Shown here in pieces: positions 1 to 5,850 of a DNA stretch of 5,850 nt (the first letter of the stretch is position 1; each line of letters starts with the position of its first letter). The DNA is taken from assembly GCA_002071245.1 (NCBI GenBank), contig MWEV01000199.1, positions 1 to 5,850 on the forward strand. The letters run 5' to 3'. A model generated the notes under the pieces. That model was given only the letters and a program-made list of their open reading frames with translations. It was not told the DNA's origin and did not search any database. Position numbers and translations under genes: made by a program. The DNA comes from Deltaproteobacteria bacterium ADurb.Bin026 (lineage in GTDB: Bacteria > Desulfobacterota > Syntrophorhabdia > Syntrophorhabdales > Syntrophorhabdaceae).

Positions 1-465
1 ATATCGCAGCCTTATATTGTTGCGCTTATGACAGAGGCTGCAAATCTTGTAGGAGAAGAAAAAGTCCTTGAAATTGGTACAGGTTCTGGCTATCAGGCCG
101 CTATACTAGGTGAGACTGCAAAAGAGGTTTATACGATAGAATTGAACAGGGTACTTTACGGACAAGCCAAAGAGAGATTAAAAACATTGGGGTATAAGAA
201 TATCCATGTGAAGCATGGAGACGGTTATTTTGGTTGGGATGAATGTGCACCTTTTGATGTGATTATGATCACCGCTGCGGCGGATAAAATCCCCCCGCCT
301 CTTCTTTCCCAGTTAAAGGAAGGCGGACGAATCATACTACCGCTTGGCAAGAAAAGCTTTCATCAAAGGCTGACGGTAGTAACAAAAAGACAGGGAGGCA
401 ATACTATACGTGAGCTTGGGGGTGTCATATTTGTGCCCATGAAAGGCCAGGTGCAACAGAAATAA
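1..465 (+). CDS. pcm: Protein-L-isoaspartate O-methyltransferase, 5'-truncated
   Basis: This cytosolic repair enzyme transfers a methyl group from S-adenosylmethionine to isoaspartyl residues in damaged proteins, starting their return to normal aspartate. The reading frame is open from base 1, so the first visible residues (ISQPYIVALM) lie inside the protein; the ATG at 28 is an internal methionine, not the start. The fragment has 154 residues, against roughly 210-220 for the family, so about 60 N-terminal residues are missing. Visible hallmarks are the ISQPYIVA family signature at residues 1-8, SAM-binding motif I VLEIGTGSGYQ at 22-32, the post-I strand VYTIEL, GDGYFGW followed by APFD, the strand VIMITAAA with IPPPLL, and GGRIILPLG. 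The C-terminus (GVIFVPMKG) also matches the family. The TAA stop is at 463-465. It converges on the minus-strand DUF362 gene, and its upstream partners lie outside the window. Family assignment is secure; regulation cannot be seen. Confidence 0.96.
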   Translation: MSQPYIVALMTEAANLVGEEKVLEIGTGSGYQAAILGETAKEVYTIELNRVLYGQAKERLKTLGYKNIHVKHGDGYFGWDECAPFDVIMITAAADKIPPPLLSQLKEGGRIILPLGKKSFHQRLTVVTKRQGGNTIRELGGVIFVPMKGQVQQK

Positions 466-582
466 TATTTTTCATGTGATTGAGTTGCGAGCCTTATTTC
501 CTTTTGTTGTTCAGCGCCTGTTTATACTTATGGGCACAGAAGATTGGAGCATGTAGGATTGACATCGTGTTTAATGAAAATG

Positions 583-2334
583 CTATAGCGTCCTCAGAAT
601 TTCCTCGAGCATTTCACCCAGTCTTGCCTCTTCGCTTTTGTCTGCGTATTGCGGACGCTCAACATCGGGAAAAAGGCTAAAAACACCATTTACGATAACC
701 TCTGCATGTGGCGGACATCCCGGCAGGTGGGTGCCTGTTTCAGCGTTATGTTGCTGACATATACCCATAAAAATGTTTGTTTCATCGGGGTTGATGGGGT
801 GTTGAACGAATGGACCAAGATATATGTTTACCTTGCGGTCAAACGGGCGGTCAATAAGCATCCTGCTTTCGTCTTTAGGGTCAGGCCTTCTTAGTTTATT
901 CAAAACGAAATGTAGATAACCGGCGCAACCTGAACAGGCGGAGTCAGCATGAATCCTGATATCCCTGCCGCAATCAAGGTTAATATCTGGTTGTTTGAAT
1001 GGGCTTGCCACTTCGTCGATTGTGGCGCCAATAATCTTAATCTTTTCCTTCTCGATGGGGCCCAGTCCCTGCATGTATGCAAGAAAAACGGGTGGCGAGG
1101 ATGCGGGGTCAAGACCCATGACCTTCATGGCGACAGTATCTGTCGCAACGGGGTTTGTGCCTCCAATCAAAATATTCATCCTTTTGGGGGTTCCGGAAAC
1201 AGGACCGAAATCCTCCTGACCTGTAAGTCCATCGATAACGATAAGTTGTGGCTTTATGAGGTGATGGATGTTGACGAGATTCTGCCAAAGCCCAAAAAAG
1301 TGTGTCATATATTTTTCAAGAGGGGGTACAGCCCCCTGAAGATGTTTGATACTAAGAGATGCCACTGCGGCAAAATGGATTTTAAGCACAGGAACGCTTA
1401 TGATAACATCAGCCTTTTCTATGGATAGCGGGATTTTTCTTGTATGCATCCTTTTACCGCCGGGTACATGTTTATCAACCTGCTTGTCTGTATTAAGATC
1501 AACAAGGGAAATCTTTGAAGGACTAAGTTCAACAAGTCTGTCATACCCATAGTGCTTGAACATTTTTGTCGTCTCGCTTCTGTTGATAGATGAACCCTCG
1601 CCTATGATAATCTTTTTTGCCACAGGCAACAGAAGTTCCGTCAGTGCCCTGATTACTCTGATGTCTGTTATTATACCCCCTTTGTATACGCCGTCTTTTA
1701 ATCCGTGGTCGCTTACAATATTTGGTTTGATGAGCACTGTACTGTCGGGTTTTATAAATTTATTAATGCCACCAAGCGCATCGATGAGGCGCATGACACC
1801 TGCCTTTATATCGACGTAGCCCCTTTTTTCAGGGATTTTTTCAATCACAACCGTTTCGGTTTTCCGATAAGGTTTTGTCGGTGTTGTGCCGTGAATCTTT
1901 TTTAAAAGCACAGATATACTCAAATCCATTTTGACCAGCGGAAATCCATCTGTTATGAACGAACGTGTAGGTCTGAAGCCGTATTCTAACATCCATTGAT
2001 ATTTCGTCTTGTCGTCTTTATGTATCTCTGCTGAAACAAGGGTTTCTGCTGCGACGAGTGCATCTGTAAGCTGTTTTTCTACGTCTTTATCCTTTGATGG
2101 ATATTTGACCACAATATCTTCTATGGTGCTGTTAACTGGATTATAGATAATCCAGCCTACATGATTGTCTTCGTTTCTGGCGATAAAGGTAACCATGAAA
2201 GGGTTCTTATTCCATTTTTGCCATTTCATTGTAACAAACTCAGGGTCAATGCCCGCATCTTTATAGTAGTTGTTGAGACGAGTCAGCAATATCTTGGATA
2301 GTCTACCCTTTTTAAATGTTATCTTTTTTATCAT
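583..2334 (-). CDS. DUF362 protein with GNAT-like N-terminal domain and Cys-rich (probable Fe-S) C-terminus
   Basis: A 583-residue protein of unknown function. Residues about 1-145 look like a GNAT acetyltransferase fold: strand VGWIIYNP (59-66), strand IEDIVV (71-76), a helix (84-104), then YGFRPTRSF (118-126). The usual acetyl-CoA loop (R/QxxGxG/A) is replaced by PSKDKDVEKQL, so catalysis is doubtful. Residues about 160-440 form the DUF362 domain: LIKPNIV (201-207), GEGSS (245-249), VPVLKIH (314-320), SIKHLQG (328-334), VIDGLTG (366-372) and GTNPVATDTVAMKVMGLDP (392-410). The C-terminal part has Cys455, Cys467-x2-Cys470, Cys526 and Cys540. The last lies in LPGCPPHAE, which resembles the PGCPP cluster-ligand motif of NuoB. 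The ferredoxin CxxCxxCxxxC motif is absent. There are no membrane segments or signal peptide, so the protein is probably cytosolic. The ATG start at 2334 is supported by a good ribosome binding site. The gene is transcribed alone, convergent with pcm and divergent from the aminopeptidase. DUF362 membership is confident; the GNAT call is moderate and the Fe-S call is inference. Confidence 0.88.
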   Translation of the reverse strand: MIKKITFKKGRLSKILLTRLNNYYKDAGIDPEFVTMKWQKWNKNPFMVTFIARNEDNHVGWIIYNPVNSTIEDIVVKYPSKDKDVEKQLTDALVAAETLVSAEIHKDDKTKYQWMLEYGFRPTRSFITDGFPLVKMDLSISVLLKKIHGTTPTKPYRKTETVVIEKIPEKRGYVDIKAGVMRLIDALGGINKFIKPDSTVLIKPNIVSDHGLKDGVYKGGIITDIRVIRALTELLLPVAKKIIIGEGSSINRSETTKMFKHYGYDRLVELSPSKISLVDLNTDKQVDKHVPGGKRMHTRKIPLSIEKADVIISVPVLKIHFAAVASLSIKHLQGAVPPLEKYMTHFFGLWQNLVNIHHLIKPQLIVIDGLTGQEDFGPVSGTPKRMNILIGGTNPVATDTVAMKVMGLDPASSPPVFLAYMQGLGPIEKEKIKIIGATIDEVASPFKQPDINLDCGRDIRIHADSACSGCAGYLHFVLNKLRRPDPKDESRMLIDRPFDRKVNIYLGPFVQHPINPDETNIFMGICQQHNAETGTHLPGCPPHAEVIVNGVFSLFPDVERPQYADKSEEARLGEMLEEILRTL

Positions 2335-2343
2335 GCGAAAGAT

Positions 2344-2348
2344 CTCCT
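2344..2348 (-). promoter_or_regulatory. Ribosome binding site of the DUF362 gene
   Basis: On the minus strand AGGAG lies 9 bases upstream of the ATG at 2334-2332, which is near-ideal Shine-Dalgarno spacing. It fixes the start of the long minus-strand protein. Confidence 0.8.
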
Positions 2349-2433
2349 ATGAAATTAATGTCATTTCCGAGACTGTTTTGCAGGAAAAATATTTCATGTT
2401 TTTTTGACAAATTCTCAGTTACCTTCAGCGTAA

Positions 2434-2463
2434 AGTATCGCATTTCTTGCTGTTACTTTGCAA
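2434..2463 (-). promoter_or_regulatory. Candidate promoter for the DUF362 gene
   Basis: On the minus strand TTGCAA (2463-2458, four of six matches to the -35 consensus) is followed after 18 bases by GATACT (2439-2434, four of six to the -10 consensus). Transcription would begin near 2427 and leave a leader of about 90 bases before the ATG. The -35 overlaps the centre of an inverted repeat. The match is weak and could be chance in AT-rich DNA. Confidence 0.3.
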
Positions 2464-2467
2464 GTAA
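2453..2467. repeat. Inverted repeat TTACTT-TGC-AAGTAA in the divergent intergenic region
   Basis: Two perfect 6-base half-sites flank a 3-base centre. The repeat lies between two divergently transcribed genes, where regulator-binding palindromes commonly sit. It covers the candidate -35 of the DUF362 gene and ends 8 bases before a candidate -35 of the aminopeptidase, so one bound protein could affect both. I do not recognise the half-site as that of a known regulator, and only one copy is visible. A 6-base repeat in AT-rich sequence can arise by chance. Confidence 0.35.
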
Positions 2468-2475
2468 TCCGTATC

Positions 2476-2505
2476 TTGACTTAGATATATTTATTCTGTT
2501 AGTCT
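2476..2505 (+). promoter_or_regulatory. Candidate promoter for the aminopeptidase-lon operon
   Basis: TTGACT (2476-2481, five of six to the -35 consensus) is followed after 18 bases by TAGTCT (2500-2505, about three of six to the -10 consensus), with TG one base upstream as in extended -10 promoters. Transcription would start around 2512-2514, almost at the ATG, giving a leaderless or nearly leaderless message. That would fit the missing Shine-Dalgarno sequence, but the -10 is poor. A perfect TTGACA further upstream (2404-2409) pairs only with TAAAGT after 21 bases, which is too far for a good promoter. Confidence 0.25.
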
Positions 2506-2513
2506 TATACCAT

Positions 2514-3866
2514 ATGCAAAGACAATCAGGCTGGAGACAAAAATCAAAAGAGGATATAAAGAAGATATTCGAGTTCTGCGAAGGGTATAAGGGTTTTCTT
2601 GACCTTGCAAAAACCGAGAGGGAGGCGGCAAGATTTGTTGAGAATGTGCTTATACAAGATGGTTTCAAGGATAGTTTTGAGCATCCGAAGGCTTTCATGG
2701 TTAATAAACATAAAAACGTATTTGCCCTTATAAGGGGCAGGCAACCGCTCACCAGAGGGCTGAACATAATCGTTGCACATACAGATGCGCCAAGACTCGA
2801 CTTGAAGCAGAATCCTCTGTTTGAAGATGTCGAACTTGGGCTTTTGCGCACCCACTATTACGGAGGCATCAAGAAATACCAATGGGTTGCAATACCATTA
2901 GCCATTCATGGGGTTATAATAAAAAAGGATGGAACAAGCATCGACTTGTCTATTGGGGAAAACGATCGCGACCCTGTCTTTGTTATCGATGACCTTCTGC
3001 CGCATCTCTCGAGAAAGACCCATGATGAAAAGAGATTGTCCGAGGCGATTGAGGGTGAAAAGCTTGTTCTTCTCTTTGGGAGCATCCCCCTTGTGGGCTC
3101 TGAAAAGGAAGGTATTAAAGAGGGTATTCTCAAGATATTGAACGATATGTATGGTATTGTTGAGGATGATTTTGTAAGCGCAGAACTTGAGGTTGTGCCT
3201 GCCTTCAGGGCGCGTGATGTTGGGATAGACAGAAGCATGATTGGTGGTTACGGCCAGGATGACAGGGCATGTGCATACACGCTTTTAAAGGCGTTATGTA
3301 ACGTCGATGAACCTGACAATACATGTCTTGCGATCTTTGCAGATAAGGAAGAGATTGGTTCGGAGGGCAATACGGGCATGCAGTCCAGTGTCCTTCAGAT
3401 ATTTTTGTATGACATACTTGAGGGTATGGGTTTGACGGCAGACGAGGTGATGGTTAAAAAGATACTCTATAGTTCAAGGGCTATCTCTGCTGATGTGAAT
3501 GGTCCCGTGAATCCTATGTATCAGGATGTTCACGAAAAGCAAAATGCCTGCTATCTTGGCAGGGGTGTTTGCGTATCAAAGTTTACCGGCCATGGCGGTA
3601 AAGGCGGTGCAAGTGATGCAAATGCAGAGTATGTTGGAGAGATCAGAAGACTTTTTGAAAAGGAAGGTATACTCTGGCAGACCGGTGAACTTGGAAAAAT
3701 AGACCAGGGAGGAGGTGGAACGGTAGCAAAGCACCTTGCTGTTCATGGCATGGATATTATTGATTGTGGCACGCCTATTCTGACGATGCATTCTCCCTTC
3801 GAAATATCAAGCAAGCTCGATGTTTACGAGACATACAGAGCTTTTCATGCGTTTTTCAGGTCATAA
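2514..3866 (+). CDS. apeA: M18-family zinc aminopeptidase (aspartyl aminopeptidase-like)
   Basis: A 450-residue cytosolic metalloaminopeptidase that removes N-terminal residues from peptides; the M18 family often prefers acidic residues and forms tetrahedral dodecamers. All dinuclear zinc-site elements are visible by family comparison: His89 in VAHTDAPRLD, bridging Asp249 in GQDDRACAY, catalytic Glu279 and zinc-ligand Glu280 in DKEEIGSEGNTGM, Asp327 in ISADVNGPVNP, and His426 in MHSPFEISSKLD. Length agrees with the bacterial type-1 group (about 450-465). The frame is open upstream to 2316, but that extension has no family resemblance. ATG 2514 puts the family-typical GWRQKSKEDIKKIFEF segment at residues 6-21, so I start there. 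No Shine-Dalgarno precedes it, which is odd. The gene diverges from the DUF362 gene and precedes lon by 29 bases, so the two are probably co-transcribed. The peptidase could finish peptides released by Lon; this link is inferred from context. Substrate preference cannot be read from sequence. Confidence 0.95.
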   Translation: MQRQSGWRQKSKEDIKKIFEFCEGYKGFLDLAKTEREAARFVENVLIQDGFKDSFEHPKAFMVNKHKNVFALIRGRQPLTRGLNIIVAHTDAPRLDLKQNPLFEDVELGLLRTHYYGGIKKYQWVAIPLAIHGVIIKKDGTSIDLSIGENDRDPVFVIDDLLPHLSRKTHDEKRLSEAIEGEKLVLLFGSIPLVGSEKEGIKEGILKILNDMYGIVEDDFVSAELEVVPAFRARDVGIDRSMIGGYGQDDRACAYTLLKALCNVDEPDNTCLAIFADKEEIGSEGNTGMQSSVLQIFLYDILEGMGLTADEVMVKKILYSSRAISADVNGPVNPMYQDVHEKQNACYLGRGVCVSKFTGHGGKGGASDANAEYVGEIRRLFEKEGILWQTGELGKIDQGGGGTVAKHLAVHGMDIIDCGTPILTMHSPFEISSKLDVYETYRAFHAFFRS

Positions 3867-3877
3867 CCAAAAAATAC

Positions 3878-3882
3878 GGAGG
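3878..3882 (+). promoter_or_regulatory. Ribosome binding site of lon, with long spacing
   Basis: GGAGG is the only Shine-Dalgarno-like sequence between the aminopeptidase stop and lon. It lies 13 bases before ATG 3896 and 16 before ATG 3899, longer than the usual 5-9. The first of the two tandem ATGs is therefore preferred. In-frame ATT (3893) or ATA (3887) would be closer but are rarely used as starts. Confidence 0.6.
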
Positions 3883-3895
3883 CTCAATAAACATT

Positions 3896-5850
3896 ATGAT
3901 GGAAAGTGAAACGATAGACATACCTACGGTATTACCTCTTCTTCCAGTAAGGGATATGGTTATGTATCCGTCTGTAATTCTACCTCTTTTTGTTGGAAGG
4001 GATATGTCAATCAATGCTGTAGAGAAGTCTTTGTCAAAAGACAGGCTTATTCTTGTGACTGCCCAGAAGGACTTAACGGACGAAGACCCCTTGCCTGGCA
4101 GGATACATTCGGTTGGTGTTGTATCACAGATCATGAGGATGCTGAGGCTACCCGACGGTAGGGTAAAGATTCTCATTCAGGGATTGAAAAAGGCAACAGT
4201 CAAGGAGTATGTGCAGGAAACCCCTACATTCTTGGTCAGGATAGAACCCATTGATGAGCCTATAATCACAGAGATAACGCTCGAGATTGAAGCCCTCATG
4301 CGATATGTGAAGGAAGAGATGGAAAAGGTTGTCTCCATGGGTAGGATGGTGCCCCCCGATGTGCTTATGGTGCTTGATACCATTGATGAACCGGGAAAGC
4401 TTGCTGATGTGGCAGCGGCGAACCTGGGGATTGCAGTTGATAAGGCGCAGGAGATACTCGAGATAATAGACCCTGTTTTGCGCTTACGAAAGCTCTCGGA
4501 GATCCTCGGCAAAGAGATAGAACTTCTCAACATGCAGGCAAAGATCCTGTCACAGGCAAAGGACGAGATGACAAAGAGCCAGAGGGATTATTTTCTAAGG
4601 GAGCAGATGAAGGCGATCAAAAATGAGCTCGGGGAGAGCGATGAAAGGACCGAAGAAATAGAAGACCTGCATAAAAGGATAAAAAAGGCCAAAATGCCGA
4701 AAGATATTGAAAAAGAGGCAAAAAAACAGCTCGATCGGCTTGACATGATGCACCCCGATGCAATCGAGTCCTCCATGATAAGGACATATATCGAATGGCT
4801 TGTAGAGCTTCCATGGAGTATATCTACGAAAGACAATATCGATATAAAAATGGCAAAAAAGGTTCTTGATGAGGACCATTTCGACCTTGAAAAGGTTAAA
4901 GAGAGGATACTCGAATTTTTAAGTGTCATAAAATTAAAAGGCGAAATCAAGGGTCCCATTATTTGTTTTGTAGGACCGCCTGGCGTGGGAAAGACCTCGC
5001 TCGGAAAATCTATCGCAAGGGCAATAGGTAGAAAATTTGTCAGGATATCGCTGGGCGGCGTAAAGGATGAGGCAGAGATAAGGGGCCACAGAAGGACATA
5101 TGTGGGTTCGATGCCAGGAAGGATAGTCCAGAGCATAAAACAGGCAGGCGCAAATAATCCTGTGTTTATGATGGACGAGATCGACAAGATAGGTAGTGAC
5201 TTCAGGGGTGATCCTGCAAGTGCCCTTCTCGAAGTGCTTGACCCCGAGCAGAACAACTCATTTAGCGACCATTACCTGAACCTGCCTTTTGACCTCTCAA
5301 AGGTTATGTTCATAACGACGGCAAACAGGATAGATACAATTCCGACCGCGTTAAAAGACAGGATGGAGGTGATAAATATTGCGGGTTATACGGAAAAGGA
5401 GAAGCTTGTTATTGCAAAGAAATATCTTATTCCGAAACAACTCGAAGAGAACGGGCTTAAAGAGAAAAATCTTGTATTTACTGACTATAGCATTTCAAGG
5501 ATTATTCTTGACTATACCCGCGAGGCGGGTCTGAGAAATCTCGAGAGGGAGATAGCTGCGATTGGAAGGAAGGCGGCACGGAAGATCGCAGAAGGAAACA
5601 ATAAAAAGGTGATAGTTACAACCAGGAATCTCCACACCTTTCTTGGGCCGTCGAAGTATCTCCCGGAAAGCGATTTATTGCTTGATGCAGTCGGGATATC
5701 GAGCGGTCTGGCGTGGACTGAATTCGGCGGCGAGGTTCTTTATATAGAGGCATCCTGCAGAAAAGGAAAAAAAGAATTGACCCTTACCGGTAATATGGGG
5801 GATGTAATGAAGGAGTCTGCCCAAGCGGCGCTTACATATATAAAATCAAA
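3896..5850 (+). CDS. lon: ATP-dependent protease Lon, 3'-truncated
   Basis: Lon is a cytosolic hexameric AAA+ serine protease that unfolds and degrades misfolded and regulatory proteins. The frame was read by hand from ATG 3896 to the window end without stop or frameshift, giving 651 residues against about 780-810 for the family. The LON substrate-binding domain begins at LPLLPVRD (13-20) and runs to about 205, followed by a helical, charged coiled-coil region to about 310. The AAA+ module has Walker A GPPGVGKT (360-367, Lys366), Walker B MMDEID (Asp427, Glu428), sensor-1 Asn477 in ITTAN, a likely arginine finger Arg489 in KDRME, and sensor-2 Arg547 in GLRNLER. The protease domain starts around 600 (GLAWTEFGGE). 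By alignment with E. coli Lon, the catalytic Ser would fall near residue 683 and the Lys near 726, both beyond the window, so activity cannot be confirmed here. It lies 29 bases after the aminopeptidase gene. No promoter is visible in that gap, though one inside the upstream gene is possible. Confidence 0.97.
   Translation, partial: MMESETIDIPTVLPLLPVRDMVMYPSVILPLFVGRDMSINAVEKSLSKDRLILVTAQKDLTDEDPLPGRIHSVGVVSQIMRMLRLPDGRVKILIQGLKKATVKEYVQETPTFLVRIEPIDEPIITEITLEIEALMRYVKEEMEKVVSMGRMVPPDVLMVLDTIDEPGKLADVAAANLGIAVDKAQEILEIIDPVLRLRKLSEILGKEIELLNMQAKILSQAKDEMTKSQRDYFLREQMKAIKNELGESDERTEEIEDLHKRIKKAKMPKDIEKEAKKQLDRLDMMHPDAIESSMIRTYIEWLVELPWSISTKDNIDIKMAKKVLDEDHFDLEKVKERILEFLSVIKLKGEIKGPIICFVGPPGVGKTSLGKSIARAIGRKFVRISLGGVKDEAEIRGHRRTYVGSMPGRIVQSIKQAGANNPVFMMDEIDKIGSDFRGDPASALLEVLDPEQNNSFSDHYLNLPFDLSKVMFITTANRIDTIPTALKDRMEVINIAGYTEKEKLVIAKKYLIPKQLEENGLKEKNLVFTDYSISRIILDYTREAGLRNLEREIAAIGRKAARKIAEGNNKKVIVTTRNLHTFLGPSKYLPESDLLLDAVGISSGLAWTEFGGEVLYIEASCRKGKKELTLTGNMGDVMKESAQAALTYIKS

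Noticed and set aside
466..582. Possible bidirectional terminator between the convergent pcm and DUF362 genes, such as AGCAT (549-553) pairing with ATGCT near 579-583.
   Set aside because: The stem is only about 5 base pairs with a loop of more than 20 bases, and no GC-rich hairpin followed by a T run is visible on either strand.
480..680. Plus-strand frame starting at TTG 480, with a hydrophobic, cysteine-containing beginning that could suggest a small lipoprotein or membrane peptide.
   Set aside because: It starts at TTG without a ribosome binding site, has no recognisable family, and about half of it lies antisense over the end of the confident DUF362 gene.
949..1428. 159-codon plus-strand open frame inside the DUF362 gene.
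   Set aside because: It is entirely antisense to a coding frame with clear domain motifs, its translation resembles no family I know, and its length is consistent with a shadow frame.
2351..2367. Small inverted repeat GAAAT / ATTTC in the DUF362 leader near its ribosome binding site, considered as a translational control hairpin.
   Set aside because: The 5-base stem has one G-C pair and a 7-base loop, too weak to argue for regulation.
2316..2513. N-terminal extension of the aminopeptidase frame upstream of ATG 2514.
   Set aside because: The extension is cysteine- and phenylalanine-rich, overlaps the DUF362 start and the candidate regulatory sites, and has no similarity to M18 proteins, which normally begin close to the GWRQKSKED segment.
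4588..5256. 222-codon minus-strand open frame, rich in Ser, Leu, Ile and Phe, inside lon.
   Set aside because: It is antisense to the Walker A and B region of lon. Its serine- and leucine-rich composition is what the reverse complement of a Lys/Glu/AGG-rich gene produces, so it is a shadow.

Overview
This window looks like ordinary chromosomal DNA from an anaerobic bacterium. It carries three protein repair or turnover genes and one unusual DUF362 gene. Base composition is moderate (mid-40s % GC by eye). Arginine is mostly AGG and isoleucine is often ATA in the lon frame. These features, plus a cysteine-bearing DUF362 protein, suggest a Desulfobacterota (syntroph or sulfate-reducer-like) or Nitrospirota-type organism. 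That placement is an inference from style, not a marker-gene result.

Layout, left to right. (1) Positions 1-465, plus strand: the 3' three-quarters of a protein-L-isoaspartate O-methyltransferase gene (pcm), cut by the window start. (2) A 117-base gap with no convincing terminator, where pcm converges on the next gene. (3) Positions 583-2334, minus strand: a 583-residue protein with a GNAT-like N-terminal domain, a DUF362 domain and a C-terminal cysteine region that probably binds an Fe-S cluster. (4) Positions 2335-2513: a 179-base divergent intergenic region with an inverted repeat (TTACTT-TGC-AAGTAA) and weak promoter-like sequences on both strands. (5) Positions 2514-3866, plus strand: an M18-family metalloaminopeptidase with every zinc ligand present and no visible Shine-Dalgarno sequence. 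(6) Positions 3896 to the window end, plus strand: Lon protease, complete through its AAA+ module and cut off just before the catalytic serine.

The aminopeptidase and lon are 29 bases apart and probably co-transcribed. Lon would unfold and degrade proteins to peptides, and the aminopeptidase would trim such peptides. Pcm would repair isoaspartyl damage in proteins. Together they suggest a protein maintenance neighbourhood, though pcm is separated from the other two by the opposing DUF362 gene. The DUF362 fusion is the least understood part of the window. I see no CRISPR array, mobile element, tRNA, rRNA or recognisable defence system.
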